Source of the DNA: RDXT01 sp033765305
GTDB taxonomy: Bacteria; Bacteroidota; Bacteroidia; J057
Direction of reading: 5' to 3'
DNA: 64,000 nucleotides
Assembly: GCA_033765305.1 (NCBI GenBank)
Contig: JANRID010000006.1
Coordinates: 5,169-69,168 of the forward strand
Part shown: positions 44,660-53,890 of the stretch, one piece after another
Numbering within the stretch: position 1 is the stretch's first letter
Layout of the letters: each line of letters starts with the position of its first letter
Notes under the pieces: model-generated
Told to the model about the DNA's origin: nothing
Databases searched by the model: none
What the model saw: only the letters and a program-made list of their open reading frames with translations
Translations under genes and position numbers: made by a program

Positions 44660-44687
44660 GCCGCCCTGAACCCTGCGGGCGGCTTTT
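44660..44687 (+). terminator. GC-rich hairpin just upstream of the GlsB-type gene
   Basis: GCCGCCC at 44660-44666 pairs perfectly with GGGCGGC at 44677-44683 around a 10-base loop, followed by four T residues. It lies 37 bases before the ATG at 44724, so transcription of that gene must either read through or start after it. Confidence 0.5.
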
Positions 44688-44723
44688 CCGTCTAACTCTT
44701 CAGAACCCCTTAATCATCAGCAG

Positions 44724-44969
44724 ATGTCGCTTATCGTCTCACTGCTTGTAGGCATTGCCGCCGGCTGGATTGCCGGCCAGATCGTCAAAGGCCGGGGCTT
44801 CGGCCTGGTAGGCAACCTGATCATCGGCGCTTTGGGCGGGCTTGCGGGGCACATGATCGTGCGGTTCGCCGGGTTTTATCCAGCAAAGGCCATCGTGCCC
44901 AGCCTGATCACTGCGGTCATCGGGGCGGTTGTGCTGCTCTATCTGGTCAATCTGATCCGCCGCTTCTGA
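44724..44969 (+). CDS. GlsB/YeaQ/YmgE-family small membrane protein
   Basis: The 81-residue protein has three hydrophobic segments and the family signature GWIAGQIVKGRGFGLVGN followed by LIIGALGGLAG, ending LYLVNLIRRF. These transglycosylase-associated proteins are inner-membrane stress proteins of unknown mechanism. It is preceded by the candidate small RNA and two hairpins, suggesting control at the level of transcription elongation. Its last 23 bases overlap the 3' end of the convergent histidine kinase gene. Confidence 0.92.
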   Translation: MSLIVSLLVGIAAGWIAGQIVKGRGFGLVGNLIIGALGGLAGHMIVRFAGFYPAKAIVPSLITAVIGAVVLLYLVNLIRRF

Positions 44970-47493
44970 GGCGCGGCGCCTGTACACCGGCCAGCCTTCC
45001 GGCCCGTTCGAGGGTTTCGCGGATTTTGCGGTAGAGATCCTGCGGGTTGAACGGCTTGGCGGCAAAGTCGTCCATGCCTGCCTTCAGCGCTTCTTCGCGG
45101 ATATCGAGCAGGGCCGAGGCCGTGAGCGCAATAATCGGCGCCGAAGCGGCAGGCGTGCCGAGCTGCCGGATATGCCGGGTGGCCTCGTAGCCGTCCATGA
45201 CCGGCATTTGCAGGTCCATCAGAATCAGGTCGAAAGGATGCTGCCCTGCAAGCTGGACTGCCTTGGCGCCATGCTCTGCGAGGGTCACCTGAGCGCCCCA
45301 TTTTTCCAGAAAGCGCTTCGCAATCCGCTGGTTGACCAGGTTGTCCTCGGCCAGCAGCACCGCTACACCCTGAAACTGCGGGCTTTCAGGGGCATCGGCC
45401 AGCGGGGGCAGCTTGGGCCCGCCGGCAGCCGGCAGAGGAAATGCCAGCGTAAAGAAAAAGCGCGAGCCCTTCCCTTCCTCGCTTTCCACCTGAATGCTGC
45501 TGTGCTGGAGCCGCAGCAGCTGGCGGCAGATGGCAAGCCCCAGACCCGTGCCGCCAAACTCCCGCGTCGTGGTGGCGCTGGCCTGGGTGAAGCTCTCGAA
45601 AATGCGATCGAGCTTGTCTGCCGGAATTCCAATGCCGGTATCGGCCACTTCGAAGTACACCTGCGACTGCCCCGGCTCCGCATCCAGATGCTGCGTGCTG
45701 ACCTGGATGAATCCTTTCCGCGTAAACTTGACGGCATTGCCGATGAGGTTGGACAGGACCTGGCTCAGACGCGTGGGGTCGCCGATGAGCACCTCCGGGA
45801 TCGCTGGATCGAGATTGAGCCGCAGTTCCACGCCATGCTCGGCGGCCTGCAGGCGGAAGGGGTGCGCAATGCCGTTGATGAGGTCTGTCAGCCGCATCGG
45901 CGACTGCTCGAATTCGATCCGCCCTGATTCGATCTTGCTGTAATCCAGGATGTCGTTGACGATGGAAAGCAGGTTCTCGGCGGAAAACTTGAGCGACTGC
46001 AGGTTTTCGAGCTGATCGGGCCGGGGATTTTCCTGCAGCAGCAGATGGGTGAGGCCGATGACGCCGTTGAGCGGGGTGCGGATCTCATGGCTCATGGTGG
46101 ACAGAAACTGCGCCCGTGCGCGGGCAGCTTCCTCGGCGCGGTCGCGGGCTTCGATCAGCGCCTGCTGATAGGCCTGCTGCTGGGTGGTGTTGCGGATGTG
46201 CGCAATCACCTCGTCGTCGCCGCTGCGCACCATGCGCAGCTCGTAGTAATTCCGCCCTGCCGGCAGATCGATGCTGTATTCCATCATACAAACGGCCCCT
46301 TCGGAGATCGAGCGGGCTATCATATTTTGGAGCTGCTGCTGAAGGTCTTCCCCAATCGGCAGATCCCGGATACAGGATCCGATAATCCGGTCTTTAGGGA
46401 TCAGCAGTTCCTCTTCTTGCTGGGTGGCAACATCGAGAAAGCAGCCCTCCTGGCTGATGCGCAGGATCAGGTCCGGATTGGCGTCCACGAGCGCCTTGTG
46501 GCGGGCTTCGCTGCGGGCGAGCTGCTCCTCGGCCTGTTTCTGCTCATGAATATCGGTATGGGTGCCGATGAAGCGCTTCGGCCTGCCGGTGGCGGGGTCG
46601 AGGATCATCTGTCCCCGGCTTTCGATCCATTTCCACCCGCCAGCCTTGGTCCGGACCCGGTACTCGCTGCGGTACATCCCGCCGGGGCTGAGGGAATAAG
46701 CCCACAGCTCCTGCATGACGCGGTCCCGGTCATCGGGATGCACCAGCGACGCCCATTCCTGGAATCCGGCGGTCAGATCTTCCGGCTCGTAGCCGAGGAT
46801 CTGCCTGGCCACCGGCGACAGGTAGAGGGTCTGGGTCTCATAGTCGGTATCCCATACCCCTTCATGGCTGCTGACCAGCGCATAATTCCAGCGCTCCTCG
46901 CTTTTGCGGAGCTGTTCGCTGACCTCGGAGAGGGTTTTCAGGTTGGCGTCCAGCGCTGCCTGGCTGCGGGCCATGTGGAAGGTAAAAATATTGCCCAGCC
47001 CCAGCAGCATGACTGTGAGGCTGATAAACGCATACACTTCCTGCTGCGGCACCTGCACGGAGAGCCCGACTGCGATGCACAGCGCCAGGGCGAGCCCGTT
47101 CATCATCAGCATGTAGCTCCGCTGCACCGCGATGAACGGCAATGCGGCCAGCATGATGAAGTTGGCCTGCACATACTGCTGGTTGAGGTTGTTCTGGTAC
47201 AGCACTGCGTAGCTCCAGCAGATCGCCAGGACGATGCTAAATACAAACGCCTGCTCCAGCCGCCTGACACTCAGCCGCCTGGCGCCTGCGATCACCAGCA
47301 GCATGGCCGAGCCGGGAATCATGCGCAGCCAGAACGGATCGTACAGCTCCGGCTGCACATACCGCTGCATCAGGCCTACGCCGAGGAACATGGAGGCCCC
47401 CGCGATCAGTACGATCTGGATAAACTTGACTCGGCGGCGCTCGGCGTCAGGCTGCATCATAGGGATGGGATCGGAGGCGGAAGGAAAATACAT
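44947..47493 (-). CDS. Hybrid sensor histidine kinase with membrane domain, PAS domains and receiver
   Basis: The 848-residue protein has about six membrane helices in residues 20-180, a coiled coil, two PAS/PAC modules (about 205-320 and 330-440), HisKA with the phospho-accepting His 469 in STMSHEIRTPLNGVIG, and a HATPase domain (GNAVKFTRKG, VADTGIGIP, FGGTGLGLAI). A C-terminal receiver carries the phospho-acceptor Asp 760 in LILMDLQMPVMDG and the lysine in FAAKPFNPQDL. There is no Hpt domain or DNA-binding domain, so it must pass phosphate to another protein. The ATG at 47493 is used; tandem ATGs at 47457-47460 are possible. It overlaps the GlsB-type gene tail by 23 bases and is divergent from the sortilin-like gene. 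Confidence 0.95.
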   Translation of the reverse strand: MYFPSASDPIPMMQPDAERRRVKFIQIVLIAGASMFLGVGLMQRYVQPELYDPFWLRMIPGSAMLLVIAGARRLSVRRLEQAFVFSIVLAICWSYAVLYQNNLNQQYVQANFIMLAALPFIAVQRSYMLMMNGLALALCIAVGLSVQVPQQEVYAFISLTVMLLGLGNIFTFHMARSQAALDANLKTLSEVSEQLRKSEERWNYALVSSHEGVWDTDYETQTLYLSPVARQILGYEPEDLTAGFQEWASLVHPDDRDRVMQELWAYSLSPGGMYRSEYRVRTKAGGWKWIESRGQMILDPATGRPKRFIGTHTDIHEQKQAEEQLARSEARHKALVDANPDLILRISQEGCFLDVATQQEEELLIPKDRIIGSCIRDLPIGEDLQQQLQNMIARSISEGAVCMMEYSIDLPAGRNYYELRMVRSGDDEVIAHIRNTTQQQAYQQALIEARDRAEEAARARAQFLSTMSHEIRTPLNGVIGLTHLLLQENPRPDQLENLQSLKFSAENLLSIVNDILDYSKIESGRIEFEQSPMRLTDLINGIAHPFRLQAAEHGVELRLNLDPAIPEVLIGDPTRLSQVLSNLIGNAVKFTRKGFIQVSTQHLDAEPGQSQVYFEVADTGIGIPADKLDRIFESFTQASATTTREFGGTGLGLAICRQLLRLQHSSIQVESEEGKGSRFFFTLAFPLPAAGGPKLPPLADAPESPQFQGVAVLLAEDNLVNQRIAKRFLEKWGAQVTLAEHGAKAVQLAGQHPFDLILMDLQMPVMDGYEATRHIRQLGTPAASAPIIALTASALLDIREEALKAGMDDFAAKPFNPQDLYRKIRETLERAGRLAGVQAPRLRSGGSD

Positions 47494-47533
47494 CAAATAT
47501 ACATCCTGTGTCCGGCTAATCTGGGCTCAGATC

Positions 47534-47553
47534 TTACATGGAAAAACATGTAA
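47534..47553. promoter_or_regulatory. Palindrome TTACATG-N6-CATGTAA in the divergent kinase/sortilin gap
   Basis: TTACATG at 47534-47540 and CATGTAA at 47547-47553 form a perfect 7-base inverted repeat around GAAAAA. It lies 41 bases ahead of the kinase ATG and 36 bases before the sortilin-like ATG. The symmetry and spacing suit a dimeric regulator. Confidence 0.45.
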
Positions 47554-47589
47554 CTTGAGCGGCTCCATTTCCTGAAATACCTGCTGCTC

Positions 47590-50500
47590 ATGCGTACCCG
47601 AATCCTGCTGTTCCTGCTGCCGGCGCTGCTGTGCGCCGGCCTCATGCACGCGCAATCCGGCAAACGGAAACCTGCCGCGCCGCCGCCTGCCCCGCCCGCT
47701 CCGCAGATCAGTGAAAGCCTGTACAACGGCCTCACCTGGCGGCTGGTAGGCCCCTACCGCGGAGGCCGCTCCTGCGCGGTGGCCGGCGTGCCCGGCAAAC
47801 CCAATCTGTTTTACTTCGGCTCCACCGGCGGCGGGGTCTGGCGCAGCCGGGACGGGGGCAATTCGTGGGACAATATCTCCGACGGATACTTCGGCGGCTC
47901 GATCGGAGCAATTGCCGTCAGTGAGTCGGACCCCAATGTGATCTATGCCGGCGGCGGCGAAAAGACCGTGCGCGGCAACGTGTCCTTTGGCTACGGCCTG
48001 TGGCGCTCCGAAGATGCCGGCGAAACCTGGAAGCAGGCCGGCCTGGAGAACTCCCGCCACATCGGGCGGGTGCGGGTGCATCCGGCCCATCCGGATCTGG
48101 TCTATGCCGCTGTCATGGGCGACCTCTACCAGTCCAGCGAGGAGCGGGGCGTGTACCGCAGCACCGACGGCGGCAAGACCTGGCAGCGCATCCTCTTCGC
48201 CAATGCGGATGCCGGCGCGGTGGACCTGCTGCTCGATCCGCACAATCCGCGCATCCTGTACGCCTCCACCTGGCGGGCCCGGCGCACCCCCTACGATTTC
48301 TCCAGCGGCGGCGAAGGCTCCGCCCTGTGGAAAAGCACCGACGGCGGCGATACCTGGACCCTGCTCACCGGAAAGCCGGGCATGCCGAAAGGAACGCTGG
48401 GCATCATCGGCATTGCCGCTTCTCCGGCGCAGCCGGGCCGGCTTTGGGCCCTTATCGAGGCGGAGGAAGGCGGTGTGTTCCGCTCCGACGACGGCGGCGC
48501 TACCTGGATGCGCACCAACTCCGACCGCGCGCTGCGCCAGCGCGCCTGGTATTACACCCGTATCTACGCCGATCCCCGGAACGCTGAAAAGGTCTATGTG
48601 CTCAACGTCGCCTACCATACCTCCACCGACGGCGGCCGCACCTTTCAGGCTGCCTACGCCCCCCACGGCGACCATCACGACCTCTGGATCGCGCCGGAAG
48701 ACCCCTCCCGCATGATCATCGGCGACGACGGCGGCGCACAGGTCACCTTCGATGGCGGCAAGCGCTGGTCCAGCTACCACAACCAGCCTACAGCTCAGTT
48801 CTACCGCCTCACCACCGACAGCCATTTCCCCTACCGCATCTACGCCGCCCAGCAGGACAACTCCACCATCCGCATCCTGCACCGGACCGATGGCGGCGCC
48901 ATCACCGAGCGCGACTGGGAGCCCACCGCAGGCGGCGAAAGCGCGCATCTCGCCGTGGATCCCAGTGATCCGGAAATCGTGTACGGCGGCAGCTATGGCG
49001 GATTCCTGACGCGGGTCAATCACCGGACGAACGAAACCCGTGCCATCAATGTCTGGCCTGATAATCCGATGGGCTACGGCGCCGAAGGCATGAAATACCG
49101 GTTTCAGTGGAATTTTCCCATCTTTTTCTCCCCACACAACCCCAGGCGCCTCTACGCCTGCTCCAACCACCTGCACGTGACCGAGGATGAAGGGCAATCG
49201 TGGAAGCTCCTCAGCCCCGACCTGACCCGCAACGACGCCTCCAAGCTCGGCCCCTCCGGCGGCCCCATCACCAAGGACAATACGGGCGTAGAGTATTACG
49301 GAACCATTTTCGCGGCGGCCGAGTCTCGCCTCCAGCCCGGGCTCATCTGGACCGGCTCCGACGACGGCCTGCTGCACCTGACCCGCGATGGCGGCGCCAC
49401 CTGGACGGATGTCACCCCGCCCGGTGCGCCCACGTGGGTGATGTTCAACTCCATCGACCCGGATCCCTTCGAGCCGGGCGGCGCGTATGTAGCTGCTACG
49501 AGCTATAAGTCAGGCGATTATAAGCCCTATTTGTTCCGGACGAAAGATTATGGCAAGACCTGGACCGCCATTACAGGCGGCATTCCGGCAGCGCATTTTA
49601 CCCGCGTGCTGCGCGCCGATCCCGCGCGCCGGGGGCTCCTGTACTGCGGCACCGAGAGCGGCATGTACCTGTCCTTCGACGACGGGGCAAGCTGGCGGCC
49701 TTTCCAGCTCAATCTGCCCACAGTGCCCATCACCGACCTGCACGTGCGCGATGGAAACCTGATCGCTGCGACCCAGGGCCGGAGCATCTGGATCATCGAC
49801 GACCTGAGCCCGCTGCACCAGGCGCTGCCGGAAACCGGAGCCGCGTCTCTGCATCTCTACAAGCCGCTGGACAGCTACCGGCTCAGCGGCAGCGCTCTGG
49901 ACGATGAAGCGGAGCGCGCAGGCGAAAACCATCCCGGCGGGGTGCTGGTGCATTATTACCTGAAGCAAAAACCGGCAGACAGCATAGCAGTCAAGCTGCG
50001 CTTTCTGGAGGCCGGCGGAGCCCCCATCGTCACGTACAGCAGCGCCGACGAGCGTCACAAACGCCTTTTCGACTCGTTGCGGGCGGGCTGCAACCGCTTC
50101 GTGTGGGACATGCGCTACGAGCGGGCGCGGGACTTCGAGGGCATGGTCCTCTGGTGGGGCGACATGCGCGGACCGCGGGCGCTGCCGGGGACGTACACCG
50201 TACGGCTGATTGTGGGCAACGACTCCATGGACCAGGCCTTCGTGATCCGGAAAGACCCCCGCAGCCAGACGGGCGAAGCGGAACTCCGCGAGCAGTTCGA
50301 GTTTCAGCTCGCAATCCGGGACAAGCTCAGCGAAACCCATGCGGCCATCATCCAGATCCGGGATGTACGGGCTCAGCTGCAGCAGTTTACAAGCCGGACA
50401 GCAGACAAAGACGCATATCGCGAATTGCGGAAAGAAGCCAGGCGCATCGATTCTGTCATGACTTCGATCGAGCAGGCGCTGTACCAGACGAAGAACCGGA

Positions 50501-50745
50501 GCGGCCAGGATCCGCTGAATTACCCCATCCGGCTCAACAATAAGCTAGCGCACCTGGGCGCTCTGACCGGCATCGGCGACTTTCCGCCTACGGATCAGGC
50601 GCAGGCCTTCTATGCAGAAGTAACGGCGAAGATCGATGCGGAGCTGGTGCGCTGGCGCGAGCTTTCCGCCGGTGCGCTGCCGGCCTTCAACCGGGCGCTG
50701 CGGGCACAGGAAGCAGACCTCATCCTGCTGAAGGAGGTCAAATGA
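47590..50745 (+). CDS. Secreted sortilin/VPS10- and BNR-repeat glycosyl-hydrolase-like protein
   Basis: The 1051-residue protein has a signal peptide (MRTRILLFLLPALLCAGLMHAQ) and a proline-rich linker, then a ten-bladed-propeller type array of BNR/Asp-box repeats. Examples are GGVWRSRDGGNSWDNI, GLWRSEDAGETWKQAG, GVYRSTDGGKTWQRI, GGVFRSDDGGATWMRT and LFRTKDYGKTWTAI. Residues 800 onward form a beta domain and a helical bundle (ELREQFEFQLAIRDKLSETH). Such proteins are widespread in Bacteroidota, annotated as VPS10-domain or glycosyl hydrolase of unknown substrate. No T9SS tail is visible, so it is likely periplasmic. It converges with the barrel gene at 50762. Confidence 0.9.
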   Translation: MRTRILLFLLPALLCAGLMHAQSGKRKPAAPPPAPPAPQISESLYNGLTWRLVGPYRGGRSCAVAGVPGKPNLFYFGSTGGGVWRSRDGGNSWDNISDGYFGGSIGAIAVSESDPNVIYAGGGEKTVRGNVSFGYGLWRSEDAGETWKQAGLENSRHIGRVRVHPAHPDLVYAAVMGDLYQSSEERGVYRSTDGGKTWQRILFANADAGAVDLLLDPHNPRILYASTWRARRTPYDFSSGGEGSALWKSTDGGDTWTLLTGKPGMPKGTLGIIGIAASPAQPGRLWALIEAEEGGVFRSDDGGATWMRTNSDRALRQRAWYYTRIYADPRNAEKVYVLNVAYHTSTDGGRTFQAAYAPHGDHHDLWIAPEDPSRMIIGDDGGAQVTFDGGKRWSSYHNQPTAQFYRLTTDSHFPYRIYAAQQDNSTIRILHRTDGGAITERDWEPTAGGESAHLAVDPSDPEIVYGGSYGGFLTRVNHRTNETRAINVWPDNPMGYGAEGMKYRFQWNFPIFFSPHNPRRLYACSNHLHVTEDEGQSWKLLSPDLTRNDASKLGPSGGPITKDNTGVEYYGTIFAAAESRLQPGLIWTGSDDGLLHLTRDGGATWTDVTPPGAPTWVMFNSIDPDPFEPGGAYVAATSYKSGDYKPYLFRTKDYGKTWTAITGGIPAAHFTRVLRADPARRGLLYCGTESGMYLSFDDGASWRPFQLNLPTVPITDLHVRDGNLIAATQGRSIWIIDDLSPLHQALPETGAASLHLYKPLDSYRLSGSALDDEAERAGENHPGGVLVHYYLKQKPADSIAVKLRFLEAGGAPIVTYSSADERHKRLFDSLRAGCNRFVWDMRYERARDFEGMVLWWGDMRGPRALPGTYTVRLIVGNDSMDQAFVIRKDPRSQTGEAELREQFEFQLAIRDKLSETHAAIIQIRDVRAQLQQFTSRTADKDAYRELRKEARRIDSVMTSIEQALYQTKNRSGQDPLNYPIRLNNKLAHLGALTGIGDFPPTDQAQAFYAEVTAKIDAELVRWRELSAGALPAFNRALRAQEADLILLKEVK

Positions 50746-50761
50746 TCCGGGGGCTTCGGTT

Positions 50762-51610
50762 TCAGAAAAATACCGTCATCTGCCACACCGTGCGCTGGTA
50801 GGTGCGCGAGCCGCGGATCTGCAGGGGGATGGGCTGTCCGGTAACCGGGTCCCATCCCCCTCCATTGAAATCCTGGTATTCCTGATAGCTTCGCTGCGCC
50901 TTGTATCCCACGGTGAAGGCGAGCTCGCTGCGGCCGCGGGTGTGGAACTTGGGTCCGAAACCGAGGTGAAAAACCGGGCCGCCGCGGAGTTCGGTGAAGT
51001 TCCAGGGCAGGCTGCCGCTGAAAGCGCCGTATCCCGCCTGAGCCAGGTAATGCATGGTAGTCCGGCGGCGCTTGGCTGCATCGCCATGCACCTCCAGCAT
51101 CAGCGGAATCATGAGCACCCCTTCCGGGTAGGGGTCGAGGCCCAGGACAATCCCTGTGGAGAGGTGAGGCGAGAAGCGGAATCCGCCCCGGTACTGGATC
51201 TGGAAATTGGCGGCAGGGCCCCAGCGGTTCTGGCCGAAGGCCAGCCCGCTGGCAAAGCCGTGGTAGATCCCGCGGTCCCGGTACTGGATGGGCCGCAGGG
51301 TCCGGTTGTTGGCGCGGGCGAGCGCATAATAATCGATCCACCAGGGGTCCTTGGCCGGCTCGCGGGTCATGCGTTCGACCTCGCTCATGGGGTACACGAA
51401 TACGCTGCCGCCGAGAATTTCGATTTTCACATACTGATCCTGCACGTATGACACGATCCTGCCGCGCACGACGCTGCCGCTGCGGAGATAGACAACATCT
51501 TCAAGCACTTCATTTTCAGGCTGCTGCGCAAATACCTCGGGAACAGTTCCCAGCATCAGGCACAGGAGGGCCGCAAAGCGGATCAAGCGGGAGACAGGAA
51601 AGGGGCGCAT
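50762..51610 (-). CDS. Outer-membrane-type beta-rich protein, function unknown
   Basis: The 282-residue protein has a signal peptide (FAALLCLMLGTVPEVFAQ; start MRPFPVSRLIR). Residues 30-80 (VVYLRSGSVVRGRIVSYVQD, EILGGSVFVYPMSEVERM) match a short beta domain seen before outer-membrane barrels in Bacteroidota, and the rest shows alternating amphipathic strands with aromatic caps ending TVWQMTVFF, a terminal Phe as in outer-membrane barrels. It is convergent with the BNR-repeat gene (16 bases between stops). Role unknown. Confidence 0.75.
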   Translation of the reverse strand: MRPFPVSRLIRFAALLCLMLGTVPEVFAQQPENEVLEDVVYLRSGSVVRGRIVSYVQDQYVKIEILGGSVFVYPMSEVERMTREPAKDPWWIDYYALARANNRTLRPIQYRDRGIYHGFASGLAFGQNRWGPAANFQIQYRGGFRFSPHLSTGIVLGLDPYPEGVLMIPLMLEVHGDAAKRRRTTMHYLAQAGYGAFSGSLPWNFTELRGGPVFHLGFGPKFHTRGRSELAFTVGYKAQRSYQEYQDFNGGGWDPVTGQPIPLQIRGSRTYQRTVWQMTVFF

Positions 51611-51758
51611 GAACAGGAGGATTATGCCGATCTCAGGAGGGAAGATACGAGGGTTGCGCATATGAATCCAGTATCTTGGTCCGGGATCTGCGGGCTGGTA
51701 TACCATACAGACGTGCAGAACTGCTCAAACGCTGCGCGGGCTCGGCGGCCCGGCGGTT

Positions 51759-51796
51759 CTTGGGGGAACGTAAGAAAAAGCCTATCTTTATAGGCT
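51759..51796 (+). promoter_or_regulatory. Promoter with overlapping inverted repeat for the TPR lipoprotein gene
   Basis: CTTG at 51759-51762, 20 bases, then TATCTTTA at 51783-51790 fits the Bacteroidota promoter layout well. A perfect inverted repeat AGCCTA (51779-51784) / TAGGCT (51791-51796) spans the -7 box, as an operator would. The ATG follows 24 bases later. Confidence 0.5.
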
Positions 51797-51820
51797 GAAG
51801 ACCGTCAACAGACCGGATCC

Positions 51821-52396
51821 ATGAACCCTGGCAGCCCCATACGCCTGATACACACCGCTTTGGCAAGTCTGCTGATCCTGACCGGGATGATGCAGGCCTG
51901 TAAATCGCCGGATACCGCCGCGCAGATCGAATCGCTCGAAGCCGACTTCCGGCGGTTGGAGGAGGCCCCTCCGGACAGCGCGGCCCGCATGCGGCAGGTT
52001 GCCATGCAGCTGGCAGCCCTGTATGAAGCCTTCGCCGACGAGCGCCCGAAAGATCCGCGCACGCCTGCATACCTGATGAAGTCCGCTTCGCACTACCTCA
52101 TGGACCAGGCCAACCCTGCCAAGCCCATCGAAGTCTGCGATCGCGTGATCCGGGAGTTTCCCGACAGCCAGGAAGCAGCCGAAGCGCTCTTTCAAAAAGC
52201 ATTTATCTACAACAATACCCTCCGCAACCTCGATCAGGCCAAGACGGCGTACGAAGAGTTTCTGCGCCGCTACCCGGAGCATCCGCTCAGCGCATCCGCC
52301 GAGAGCGAGCTTGCCACGCTGGGCATGACCGAGGAGCAGCTGCTCCGCCGGCTGCTCGGCGACACCCTCCGGCAGGAAGAAGTGCCTGCGGAGTAA
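51821..52396 (+). CDS. TPR-containing lipoprotein
   Basis: The 191-residue protein has a signal peptide with lipobox MMQAC, so it is lipid-anchored. The mature part is helical: residues about 90-170 carry TPR-type repeats (VCDRVIREFPDSQEAAEALFQ, AYEEFLRRYPEHPLSASAESEL) like those of BamD/YbgF-type envelope proteins. It may scaffold outer-membrane or cell-wall assembly; its length is shorter than BamD. It begins a forward run of small envelope genes (51821-54493) and has a good promoter. Confidence 0.85.
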   Translation: MNPGSPIRLIHTALASLLILTGMMQACKSPDTAAQIESLEADFRRLEEAPPDSAARMRQVAMQLAALYEAFADERPKDPRTPAYLMKSASHYLMDQANPAKPIEVCDRVIREFPDSQEAAEALFQKAFIYNNTLRNLDQAKTAYEEFLRRYPEHPLSASAESELATLGMTEEQLLRRLLGDTLRQEEVPAE

Positions 52397-52484
52397 TCTT
52401 TTCATCGATTTGCGTGCGGCAGATCCAGCTTGGCGCGCCATCTTTACAGCTAACCCGATGTATCCCCAGGATTTTGCATATCCT

Positions 52485-53210
52485 ATGAATCTTGCTTGCC
52501 GACATACGTCCGCCCTCCTCCTTGGAGCGCTCCTCCTGCTCGCCGCGTGCAAGCCAGGCGAGACGCCGGAGGCACCTGAAAAAGCACGGGCCTATGTCCA
52601 TGCCCTGCACCTCTACCCGGGCAGCGAACAGATTTCCCTGCTCATGACCTCGCTCGGCACGCGCCGCACCATTGCCGATGCTATCTCCTACGGCCAGAGC
52701 TGGCCCGGATCGGGCTACGCCTCCGTCCTGACCTATGTGCAGGACTCTTCCGCTTCGGCAGAGTGGCAGACCGTCCTCGAAGTGCTGGACCGGCAAAGCC
52801 GGGATACCATCGTGCCTGTCGTGCCGCTGCCGGTGCTGCCGGGTCTGTACACCTCCATCGTGCTCATCGACAGCTTCGGCAAGCCGATGCTCGTGCGTAC
52901 GGTCGACGACTTCGGAGACACCCCCGCCGGACAGGGGCTCGTGCGCCTCATGAACCTCAGCACCGAGCCCCGCTCGGTGAGCCTGGAAGTCAAGCAGGAC
53001 TCCCTCGCCATCAGCCGGCTGAGCTTTTTGAATTACTCCCGGTTTTACACCCTAAAACCTGGCGTGTATACGTTCTATTTCATCAACGACCTGAACCGCA
53101 CCCGGCTGGACAGCATCCCGAATGTGCAGATCCGGGCCAATCAGGCGTATAATTTCTACCTCGCCCGGCGCAACGGCCAGGTACGGGGCGCCTATGAAAC
53201 GCTGAAATAA
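52485..53210 (+). CDS. DUF4397-like lipoprotein
   Basis: The 241-residue product starts MNLACRHTSALLLGALLLLAAC with an LLAAC lipobox. The mature part has two similar beta-rich repeats (YVHALHLYPGSEQISLLM; LVRLMNLSTEPRSVSLEV), each resembling the DUF4397 fold found in Bacteroidota surface lipoproteins. The start at 52485 was preferred to 52458 because it places the signal peptide at the N-terminus. Function unknown. It is followed after 7 bases by the barrel-like gene. Confidence 0.78.
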   Translation: MNLACRHTSALLLGALLLLAACKPGETPEAPEKARAYVHALHLYPGSEQISLLMTSLGTRRTIADAISYGQSWPGSGYASVLTYVQDSSASAEWQTVLEVLDRQSRDTIVPVVPLPVLPGLYTSIVLIDSFGKPMLVRTVDDFGDTPAGQGLVRLMNLSTEPRSVSLEVKQDSLAISRLSFLNYSRFYTLKPGVYTFYFINDLNRTRLDSIPNVQIRANQAYNFYLARRNGQVRGAYETLK

Positions 53211-53217
53211 TCTGCCT

Positions 53218-53886
53218 ATGAGTTTCCTCCGGTTCACCCTGCTATACACCTGCCTTCTGACACTGATGCTGGCCGGATGGGAAACTGCCCGCAGCCAGCC
53301 CTTGCGGATGTATTTCACGCGCCTGGAAGCCGGTCCTTCATGGATGAATTTCGAGGCCCTCAACGAGGCCCTGACAGCCCGGCAGTTTCTGGCACTGCCC
53401 CAGTCCATCACCGCAGCGGGCCTGACCCATACCCGCCTCCGCGACAACTGGATGCTGGGCCTGAGCATGTATAATTTCGCCTTCTCTAAAAGCCTGGCCA
53501 ACAACCAGTCTGCTATCATGGGCTATCACTACGCCCTGGTGCGCGGCGGGTACGCCTTCCGGCTCAACGAACAGCTTATCCTCTACCCCGGCATCGGGGC
53601 GGGCGGGGGCCTTGGCGCGCTGCGCGTGCGCGCTGCCTCCCAGCAGACGCCGGTGCCCTACCGGACCGCAGGCCCCCTCGTCGATTTGTCGATCAACGTA
53701 AGCAATGTCAGCCCTATTCCGGACGGATCCGATTACGGCTTTGAAATCGGCTGCTCGGCAGGCTACCTGACCCATCTCAGCCAGGGCTGGCAGATCGAGG
53801 GCTTCCGCACCGACTCGCAATTCATCCCCGTATCGCCCCAGGGCTTCTACGTCCGGGTAAGCATGGGGCTGGCGCGCTACCGCTGA
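53218..53886 (+). CDS. Small outer-membrane barrel-like protein
   Basis: The 222-residue protein has a signal peptide (TLMLAGWETARSQ). The mature part has the alternating amphipathic strands of a small beta-barrel (MGYHYALVRGGYAFRLNEQLILY, LYPGIGAGGGLGALRV) and ends GFYVRVSMGLARYR. It follows the DUF4397-like lipoprotein by 7 bases and precedes the sugar transferase by 4, so the genes are likely one operon. No specific function can be given. Confidence 0.72.
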   Translation: MSFLRFTLLYTCLLTLMLAGWETARSQPLRMYFTRLEAGPSWMNFEALNEALTARQFLALPQSITAAGLTHTRLRDNWMLGLSMYNFAFSKSLANNQSAIMGYHYALVRGGYAFRLNEQLILYPGIGAGGGLGALRVRAASQQTPVPYRTAGPLVDLSINVSNVSPIPDGSDYGFEIGCSAGYLTHLSQGWQIEGFRTDSQFIPVSPQGFYVRVSMGLARYR

Positions 53887-53890
53887 CCGC

